A stretch of DNA of 7,536 bases from Bacteroidia bacterium (GTDB lineage: Bacteria; Bacteroidota; Bacteroidia; NS11-12g; UBA9320). Both the position numbers and the translations under genes were made by a program. Positions 1 to 5,502 of the stretch are shown here, in pieces; position 1 is the first letter of the stretch; each line of letters starts with the position of its first letter. The DNA lies in NCBI GenBank assembly GCA_029253325.1, contig JAQWZS010000021.1, positions 1-7,536 of the forward strand, in the 5' to 3' direction. The notes under the pieces are model-generated. The model saw nothing but the letters and a program-made list of their open reading frames with translations, had not been told where the DNA came from and made no database searches.

Positions 1-40
1 GTTAATCAATAGGTCCCTGGTTCGAGTCCAGGTGAGGGCG
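1..40 (+). tRNA. tRNA-Asn (GUU), 3' part, cut at the window start
   Basis: The first 40 bases fit the 3' part of a tRNA beginning exactly at the anticodon. GTT is at 1-3, followed by AA and the 3' anticodon stem TCAAT (6-10). The variable loop AGGTC is at 11-15, the T stem CCTGG/CCAGG at 16-20 and 28-32 with loop TTCGAGT between, the 3' acceptor strand TGAGGGC at 33-39, and the discriminator G at 40. The order GTTAATC plus discriminator G matches bacterial tRNA-Asn, which has anticodon GUU and G73. CCA is not encoded (CAT follows), so it must be added by the CCA-adding enzyme. The D arm and 5' acceptor strand lie outside the window, so the amino-acid identity rests on the anticodon register and general resemblance. 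Confidence 0.88.
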
Positions 41-50
41 CATAAAATAC

Positions 51-79
51 AAAGGTTCACATTACTGTGAACCTTTTTT
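51..79 (+). terminator. Rho-independent terminator after tRNA-Asn
   Basis: A perfect 10-bp inverted repeat (AAAGGTTCAC at 51-60, GTGAACCTTT at 67-76) encloses a 6-nt loop (ATTACT). The 3' arm runs into a tract of six T at 74-79. It starts 10 nt after the tRNA and should end the tRNA transcript, separating it from the lipoprotein gene. The A-rich 5' arm followed by T's means it could also act weakly on the opposite strand, but no minus-strand gene needs it here. Confidence 0.9.
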
Positions 80-103
80 AATTCTAAACCCATAATCACA
101 AAC

Positions 104-135
104 ATTGGTTATGCTAGAATAAAATATTTCCTTTG
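104..135 (+). promoter_or_regulatory. Possible Bacteroidota-type promoter for the lipoprotein gene
   Basis: ATTG at 104-107 could be a -33 element. TTCCTTTG at 128-135 resembles the Bacteroidota -7 consensus TAnnTTTG with one mismatch (T for A at its second position). The spacer is 20 nt, within the range known for this promoter class. It would place the transcript start about 15 nt before the ATG at 156. A promoter is needed here because the terminator at 51-79 isolates the gene from the tRNA. Such short motifs occur often by chance in AT-rich DNA, so this is only a candidate. Confidence 0.3.
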
Positions 136-155
136 TAATCACGTTCAACCACCAC

Positions 156-1580
156 ATGCAATCATTGCTCAAATACTCGCTTTTTATTTTTGGATTGTAT
201 GTAATGATTTCTTCGTGTAAAAAAGACGAATTCAATACCAACCCGAATAGTCAAATAACTGTCAACAGAGATACTTTATGGTTTGATACGGTATTTACTA
301 AAATAAATTCAACCACCCCAAAATCAGTCAATAAGCAGATACTAATTTATAACCCATACGACCAACGGATTAAAACGTCAATCCAATTAGGTGGAGGGGA
401 CAATTCTCATTTTAGACTGAATGTTGATGGTGAAGCTGGAAGTTCATTTTCTGATATTGAATTGTTCCCCAATGACAGCATTTTCTTATTTGTTGAAGTT
501 CATCCTGATCCTAATAACAATAGTCCCGATTTTAACCCCTTGATTATCCGTGATTCCATTCTCTTTAATACCAATGGAAACGAATCTAAAACTATGCTCA
601 TTGGTTGGGGACAAGACGCCCACTACATTTTCAGAGATAGTATAGAAGCAGATACCACATGGTCTAACGACAAACTTCCAATAGTTGTCTATGGTTATTG
701 TTACGTTAAACCGGATGTTAATCTTACCATAGAAGAAGGAATGAATATTCACTTTGCTCCAAGAAGTTGGCTATTTGTAGAAGGGAAATTGGATGTTAAG
801 GGTAGTATTGATAATCCAGTTCTGATGCAAGGGGACCGATTACAACCTTCATGGGAAGAAGAAAGTGGCCAATGGGGTGGAGTATGGATAAGCCACCCAA
901 GTCACAGTAATACGATCGAATATGCTGTAATTAAAAATGGTACAGTTGGAGTCTATTGTGATTCTGTGCCAGGTGAGGAAAACAAAAAAAATGTAACTAT
1001 AAACAAAACGATGATTCGAAACATGAGTTTTGACGGAATCAGTGGGAAAGGCAGCACAATTCACGTTCAAAATAGTGTCAGTACTAATTGTGGAAGATTT
1101 ACTTTTTTAGGTGCTAACGGTGGAAATTACACCTTATTACATAACACATTTTATACTGGCAGAAGAGATTTTTCCAGACAAGAACCCACATTTGCTTATT
1201 TAAATAGAAGAAGAGATGAATTCGGTTCAATTTTAGAGACCTATGACATTCAATTTTACTTTGTCAATAATATCATAGATGGTGTTTTAGCTGAATCCGA
1301 AATTGGAGAAGACATTGATTATTCAAGGGTAATAACACCCTCGGTGATAGACTATAATTTAATGAAGACAAATAAAGCAATTTATACGGGTAGTGGATCT
1401 AATAACATAACGAATGAACCTGCTAAATTTAAAGACGCATATAATTTCAACTTTGATTTAGACACGCTATCTGCAGCAAAAAACATGGCTTTCCCGACAA
1501 CTCCGCCTACGAATGAAGATTTTTTGAACCGAGCTAGAATGGGCACCCCAGACATTGGTGCCTACGAAAGTCAGTACTAA
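156..1580 (+). CDS. Lipoprotein with a right-handed parallel beta-helix, probably surface-exposed
   Basis: This 474-residue protein has no assigned function. The N-terminus is a lipoprotein signal: Lys6, a hydrophobic stretch (8-18), then the lipobox I-S-S-C with the lipidated cysteine at 21. This supports the ATG at 156, because the next ATG (Met17) would destroy the signal. The residues after Cys21 are K-K-D-E, resembling the K-(D/E)2 export signal described for Bacteroidota surface lipoproteins, so the protein may face outward. Residues ~33-155 look like an Ig-like beta-sandwich. Residues ~175-400 alternate short strands, N/G turns and V/I-x-N patterns typical of a pectate-lyase-like beta-helix. 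The C-terminal P-D-I-G-A-Y-E (465-471) matches the tail seen in 'choice-of-anchor Q' beta-helix proteins. No polysaccharide-lyase catalytic set is evident, so binding, scaffold or enzyme roles all remain open. It lies after a terminator and converges on the operon, so it has its own transcript. Confidence 0.85.
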   Translation: MQSLLKYSLFIFGLYVMISSCKKDEFNTNPNSQITVNRDTLWFDTVFTKINSTTPKSVNKQILIYNPYDQRIKTSIQLGGGDNSHFRLNVDGEAGSSFSDIELFPNDSIFLFVEVHPDPNNNSPDFNPLIIRDSILFNTNGNESKTMLIGWGQDAHYIFRDSIEADTTWSNDKLPIVVYGYCYVKPDVNLTIEEGMNIHFAPRSWLFVEGKLDVKGSIDNPVLMQGDRLQPSWEEESGQWGGVWISHPSHSNTIEYAVIKNGTVGVYCDSVPGEENKKNVTINKTMIRNMSFDGISGKGSTIHVQNSVSTNCGRFTFLGANGGNYTLLHNTFYTGRRDFSRQEPTFAYLNRRRDEFGSILETYDIQFYFVNNIIDGVLAESEIGEDIDYSRVITPSVIDYNLMKTNKAIYTGSGSNNITNEPAKFKDAYNFNFDLDTLSAAKNMAFPTTPPTNEDFLNRARMGTPDIGAYESQY

Positions 1581-2713
1581 CTCAATCCAGAAACTTTGAA
1601 TAGGTTATCAATTAGACTTTCCCAGGTAAATTTATTTCGTTCTGATTCAATATTTTTAGAAAATTCAGATAATCTATCATTTTCATAAAAATCAAAAATA
1701 TAATCTGATATTTCCTTAGGATTTTGTGATGTTACATAACCCACTCTCTGATGAGGCACTAGTTCAGCTAAACCTCCAACATGTGTTACAAGCATGGGTT
1801 TATTGTAATAGTATGCAATTTGAGTAACTCCACTCTGAGTTGCTGTTTTATATGTCTGTGCCACCAAATCAGCAGCACTAAAATATAGACTTACATCTGA
1901 ATCTTCAATGTAATGATTTGCAAGAATAACAAAATCCTTTAGCTCTAAGTCTTCAATTAATTTCAAATATTCTTGCGGACTATCATAGTATTCCCCTGCA
2001 ATGATTAGTTTGAGTTTTATCTCTTTTAACCGGCGGTCAGAAAAAGCTTTTAATAGGGTATCCAAACCTTTATACTTTCTGATGAACCCAAAGAATAAAA
2101 CATAACCTCCATCCTTATCTAATCCTAGTTTTTTTCTGGCTTCTAATTTATTGATATGTTCACCAAAATTTTCATACATCGGATGAGGATTAAAAACTGC
2201 TGGCCTAGAAATATCAAATGATTTTAAATCATTTAAAACCGCCTTACTCATAGTCAAAAATGCGTTGCAGGATTTTAGAAAATAAGAGGTCAATAATCGA
2301 TCACCAAACCTTTTTTCATGAGGAATAATATTATCTGTTATGGCAACTATTTTAGTATGTTTATTTCTGCAAATAATCCGACCCAAAGTTCCCAAACATG
2401 GTCCCATAAAGGGCATCCAAAATCTAAAAATCACCAAATCAGGCTTTTCGTTTTTAATCTTTCTTCCAAGAAGTATCCAATTTATAGGGTTTATCGAATT
2501 TAAACTAACCTCTATGTCTAAATTATCTGGAGGTAATGAGTTAGAATATTGTGTCTTACCTGGAAATAAAAAGTTAGGATATTGTAGACTAAATGTAATT
2601 ATTTTTACCTGATGACCTTGCTTTTGAAGTTTTATAGCAAGTAGTTCATTATAGGATGATAATCCACCTCTTAGTGGATAAGCAGGACCAATTATGGTGA
2701 TTTTTTTACTCAA
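1577..2713 (-). CDS. GT-B glycosyltransferase, family 4-like
   Basis: This 378-residue protein lacks a signal peptide or membrane segment and should be cytoplasmic. It would transfer a nucleotide-activated sugar to a glycan or lipid acceptor; donor and acceptor cannot be read from the sequence. The first Rossmann strand K-I-T-I-I-G-P leads into the glycine-rich R-G-G-L (15-18). The C-terminal domain starts with V-L-F-F-G-F-I-R-K-Y-K-G (205-216), which holds the Arg212 and Lys216 that usually contact donor phosphates. V-T-H-V-G-G-L-A-E-L (309-318) is the donor loop. The E-x7-E region is atypical: 290-300 reads T-A-T-Q-S-G-V-T-Q-I-A, with no glutamate. The start is TTG at 2711-2713. An in-frame TAG lies two codons upstream and the next Met is residue 100, so TTG is needed to keep the first strand. 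The TTG lies inside the 8-nt overlap TTGAGTAA with the upstream gene, implying translational coupling. It is the last operon gene, and its TAG stop overlaps the lipoprotein's TAA. Confidence 0.88.
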   Translation of the reverse strand: MSKKITIIGPAYPLRGGLSSYNELLAIKLQKQGHQVKIITFSLQYPNFLFPGKTQYSNSLPPDNLDIEVSLNSINPINWILLGRKIKNEKPDLVIFRFWMPFMGPCLGTLGRIICRNKHTKIVAITDNIIPHEKRFGDRLLTSYFLKSCNAFLTMSKAVLNDLKSFDISRPAVFNPHPMYENFGEHINKLEARKKLGLDKDGGYVLFFGFIRKYKGLDTLLKAFSDRRLKEIKLKLIIAGEYYDSPQEYLKLIEDLELKDFVILANHYIEDSDVSLYFSAADLVAQTYKTATQSGVTQIAYYYNKPMLVTHVGGLAELVPHQRVGYVTSQNPKEISDYIFDFYENDRLSEFSKNIESERNKFTWESLIDNLFKVSGLS

Positions 2714-3662
2714 AACCTAGTCGTTCTGATATCTCATATTTATTTCGATTGGGTGCATTTCTACTCAACATTTCAGCTAAAAATCCACCCATAAAAAGTT
2801 GAGTTCCAACAATTAACATTATCAAAGCGATATAAAACAACGGATTATCAGTAACTAAAGATTGACGCACTCCGTAACTTATTGCAATTAACTTGTCTAC
2901 AAGCACATATGCTGTAAGAAAAAATCCTAATAGAAAAGCTAATACTCCTCCAAAACCAAAAAAGTGCATGGGTCTTTTCCCAAACTTTGAAACAAATATG
3001 ATACTCAATAAGTCAAGAGGACCACGGACAAATCTGCTTAAACCAAACTTCGTTTCACCATATTTTCTAGACTGATGAGCAACCACTTTTTCACCAATTC
3101 TTTTATACCCTGCTCGATGAGCCATTACTGGTATATATCGATGCATTTCTCCATATACTTCTATACTCTTTACTACCTCATTCCTATATGCTTTTAGGCC
3201 ACAATTAAAGTCGTGGAGATATATACCACTCATTTTTCTAGTGGCCCAATTGTAAAGTTTTGTGGGTATGGTTTTGGTAATAGGGTCATACCTCTTCTTT
3301 TTCCAGCCACTAATAAGATCATAGTTTTCATCCCAAAGCATAGAATGCATGATCGGAAGTTCATCTGGACTGTCTTGAAGATCCGCATCCATTGTGAAAA
3401 CACTATCCCCTTTTGCAAGAGCAAAGCCCTCGTTTAATGCCGCAGATTTTCCGTAATTTCTTCTAAATTTAAGAGCCCTAACCTCTGAATGTTTAGCCTT
3501 TAAGTCTTGTATAATCCTCCAAGAATCATCTGTTGATCCATCATCAATGAAAATAATTTCATAAGATAACTTTTTGTCATCCAACACACGCTTTATCCAA
3601 GCATGTAATTCTGGCAAAGATTCTGCCTCGTTGAGTAAAGGTATGACTACAGATAGATTCAA
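2706..3662 (-). CDS. Family 2 glycosyltransferase, DPM1/GtrB/ArnC-like, with two C-terminal membrane helices
   Basis: This 318-residue GT-A enzyme probably transfers a sugar from a nucleotide donor to undecaprenyl phosphate at the inner face of the cytoplasmic membrane. Visible motifs are S-V-V-I-P-L-L-N-E (4-12), F-I-D-D-G-S-T-D-D (38-46) for the nucleotide, and M-D-A-D-L-Q (91-96), the metal-binding DxD. D-F-N-C-G-L-K-A-Y (151-159) and Y-G-E-T-K-F-G (201-207) are typical of the polyprenyl-phosphate branch. Hydrophobic helices at ~234-256 and ~276-298 anchor it, as in GtrB and related enzymes. The sugar cannot be predicted. The start is TTG at 3660-3662. Upstream in frame there is no ATG or GTG before the TAG at 3708-3710, and the next Met is residue 91, so TTG is the only plausible start. 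A single base separates it from the stop of the DUF4199-like gene, and the end overlaps the next gene by 8 nt. Confidence 0.92.
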   Translation of the reverse strand: MNLSVVIPLLNEAESLPELHAWIKRVLDDKKLSYEIIFIDDGSTDDSWRIIQDLKAKHSEVRALKFRRNYGKSAALNEGFALAKGDSVFTMDADLQDSPDELPIMHSMLWDENYDLISGWKKKRYDPITKTIPTKLYNWATRKMSGIYLHDFNCGLKAYRNEVVKSIEVYGEMHRYIPVMAHRAGYKRIGEKVVAHQSRKYGETKFGLSRFVRGPLDLLSIIFVSKFGKRPMHFFGFGGVLAFLLGFFLTAYVLVDKLIAISYGVRQSLVTDNPLFYIALIMLIVGTQLFMGGFLAEMLSRNAPNRNKYEISERLGFE

Positions 3663-3663
3663 A

Positions 3664-4218
3664 CTATACGAGCTCTTCTTCAGTCTTTTTGTCTTTTTGA
3701 ACTGCTCCTATAATGAGAGCAAGGATTAGATACCAAACTAAACCTTTACCTGTATTGATAATTGCTCCTACAACCCCTTTTGGTTGATCAGCATATGCCT
3801 CATTTGCTTTTTCCATTGCCTCATCAATAGCATCTTGTGACGCCCCTGCATCAGACATAAAAGACTCCGTTGTATTCATCGTTTCTTCAAATATTGACTG
3901 CTCCCATGTTGGGTCAATCAACGACAAAAAAATGATATTAAAGATCAATACAATTAAAGCTGAAACGATTGCCGTAAAAAAAGCTGCATTAAATGCATTG
4001 CCAAATGAATACGGAGTGAAGTTTACTTTTGTGTTTCTAGCACCCAAAATCATAAATACAATGGGTAAAGCTAATAAGTTAACCACAAGTAAAGTTAGCA
4101 TTCCTGTAGGCTTTCCAAAAAACATTGGATCAAAAGCATAAATTCCCAGAAAAACTACAATAGAGATAATCCCCATTCTAACACCTTGATCAATCGATGG
4201 TTTATATAAATTTATCAT
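3664..4218 (-). CDS. DUF4199-like four-helix membrane protein, function unknown
   Basis: This 184-residue integral membrane protein has four hydrophobic segments at about 14-34, 39-59, 76-102 and 148-173. The N-terminal M-I-N-L-Y-K-P-S-I-D-Q-G-V-R-M-G and the helix layout resemble the DUF4199 family common in Bacteroidota; this assignment is from recall, not a search. Between helices 3 and 4 lies an acidic, Ala/Glu-rich loop (~103-146) likely to form an amphipathic or coiled helix on the periplasmic side. The C-terminal tail (Q-K-D-K-K-T-E-E-E-L-V) is charged and, by the positive-inside rule, cytoplasmic. No catalytic motif is visible. The ATG at 4216-4218 follows the dihydroorotase-like stop by 8 nt, and the stop is one base before the family 2 glycosyltransferase start. 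That placement suggests a membrane partner of the glycosyltransferase, perhaps for stability or carrier-lipid handling, but this is inference from position only. Confidence 0.8.
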   Translation of the reverse strand: MINLYKPSIDQGVRMGIISIVVFLGIYAFDPMFFGKPTGMLTLLVVNLLALPIVFMILGARNTKVNFTPYSFGNAFNAAFFTAIVSALIVLIFNIIFLSLIDPTWEQSIFEETMNTTESFMSDAGASQDAIDEAMEKANEAYADQPKGVVGAIINTGKGLVWYLILALIIGAVQKDKKTEEELV

Positions 4219-4226
4219 AATAATAT

Positions 4227-5489
4227 TTAATACAATTTTACGCAGTTATTGTTAAATAGCCCTATAACCTTTCCTTTTTGTTCTTTCTTCCACTCGTGAG
4301 TATTTGAAGATTTAGAAGTATTGTTAGACAGGTTGAGTTGCCACTTTTTATTTAAATCGAAGATGGTCAAGTTAGCCTGAGCTCCCTCCTCAATATTTGT
4401 GTTTGTTTGACCAAGTATATCACTTGGTCCTTGAGTTAACGATTTTATAAAAATATCCATTGGTATATCTTTTGATAAATACTTCTTATACCAACTAAAC
4501 ACAAACTGTTGACTCAAAACACCTGATTCGGCATAATCAAACTCTACAGCCTTTCCCTCTATATTTTGAGGACTGTGATTACTTGAAATAGCGTCAATTG
4601 TACCATCAATAATCCCTTGAATCAATGCCATTCTATCAGACTCAGATCGCAATGGTGGATATACCTTGAAGTTTTCATCAAACTGAAGTAATTCTTGTTC
4701 GGTAAAACACAAGTTTAAAATTGAGACATCACATGTTACTTGCTGACCAGATTTTTTTGCCTCTCTTATAATTTCAACTGATTTTGCAGTAGATATACAC
4801 GAAAAATGTATAGGAGTGTCGCAGTATTTTGCAACCTCTAATTGTTGATTCAAACTAACATATTCTGCAATTGATGGCGACATTTTTAGTCCAGTAGTAA
4901 CCATCATACTGCTCTCATGAACTACCCCTCCGTGCTCTAATGACTTGTCAGAAGGATGAGAAATTATTATTCCATCAAAGGGTTTGGTATACAATAATGC
5001 CTTTTTAAGAAGTCCATTGGAAACTTCATCATCACCATTGGTGAATGCTACTGCTCCAGACCCATACATATCATACATTTCAGCTAGATCATCCTTGCTA
5101 TTTGGATCTTCAATTACACCAGTCGGTAGAATATTTACTAGATGATTTTTAGAAGCATTAATTAGATATGAAACCGAAGCTTTATCTGCAATTTTTGGAG
5201 TAGTACTAGGAAGGGTAACTATCGAAGTAAACCCACTAAATGCTGCCGTATCTAGTATGTTATTTAGGGTATCTTTATGTTCATAACCAGGATCTGTAAG
5301 TCCAACCCTCATATCAATCCATCCTGAGCTTACACATAAATCATCACCAACAATTTCATTAGCATTACTTTCAGAGATACTATTCGCTATTTTTTCAATT
5401 TTACCATCCCTTATCAATAAATCTACTCTAGAATTATGAGAGGAGTTTTCTTTTTGAATTAATGTTGCTTGTCTTATTATATATGCCAT
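4227..5489 (-). CDS. Dihydroorotase-like amidohydrolase, predicted inactive (pseudo-dihydroorotase)
   Basis: The whole 420-residue chain follows the class I dihydroorotase/cyclic amidohydrolase fold, but the active site is degraded. Where active enzymes have D-P-H-V-H-L-R-D-P-G, this has D-M-R-V-G-L-T-D-P-G (59-68), so both HxH histidines and the substrate Arg are gone. The usual H-C-E-D is H-P-S-D (178-181), keeping one His. The usual H-v-S-T reads C-I-S-T (231-234). The catalytic Asp of D-H-a-P is Asn304 (N-H-S-P, 304-307). P-P-L-R (278-281) and D-G-T-I-D (295-299) remain. Reversible dihydroorotate formation is therefore unlikely. Inactive homologues elsewhere, such as PyrC' of pseudomonads, serve as structural partners of aspartate carbamoyltransferase, so a scaffold role is possible. 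It may equally have a new envelope-related role, given its neighbours. The ATG at 5487-5489 is preferred; a GTG two codons upstream (5493-5495) would give 422 residues. It starts 13 nt after the VWA gene. Genome pipelines will probably label it PyrC. Confidence 0.87.
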   Translation of the reverse strand: MAYIIRQATLIQKENSSHNSRVDLLIRDGKIEKIANSISESNANEIVGDDLCVSSGWIDMRVGLTDPGYEHKDTLNNILDTAAFSGFTSIVTLPSTTPKIADKASVSYLINASKNHLVNILPTGVIEDPNSKDDLAEMYDMYGSGAVAFTNGDDEVSNGLLKKALLYTKPFDGIIISHPSDKSLEHGGVVHESSMMVTTGLKMSPSIAEYVSLNQQLEVAKYCDTPIHFSCISTAKSVEIIREAKKSGQQVTCDVSILNLCFTEQELLQFDENFKVYPPLRSESDRMALIQGIIDGTIDAISSNHSPQNIEGKAVEFDYAESGVLSQQFVFSWYKKYLSKDIPMDIFIKSLTQGPSDILGQTNTNIEEGAQANLTIFDLNKKWQLNLSNNTSKSSNTHEWKKEQKGKVIGLFNNNCVKLY

Positions 5490-5502
5490 GGACACTTTGC
5501 AG

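Noticed and set aside
1..155. tRNA 3' end as a possible integration site for a mobile element.
   Set aside because: No integrase, no repeated copy of the tRNA 3' end elsewhere in the window, and downstream genes look like native core genes.
486..1070. Minus-strand open frames inside the lipoprotein gene (486-752, 849-1070).
   Set aside because: They are shadows of the clear plus-strand gene, with no recognisable domain and no start context.
1566..1621. Seven-base inverted repeat GAAAGTC (1566-1572) and GACTTTC (1615-1621) across the convergent junction.
   Set aside because: The loop would be 42 nt and no T-tract follows on either strand; a 7-bp match at this distance is expected by chance.
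2340..2612. Open frames opposite the glycosyltransferase genes, such as 2340-2612 and 3213-3437 on the plus strand.
   Set aside because: They lie wholly inside well-supported genes on the other strand and their translations show no family-like motifs.
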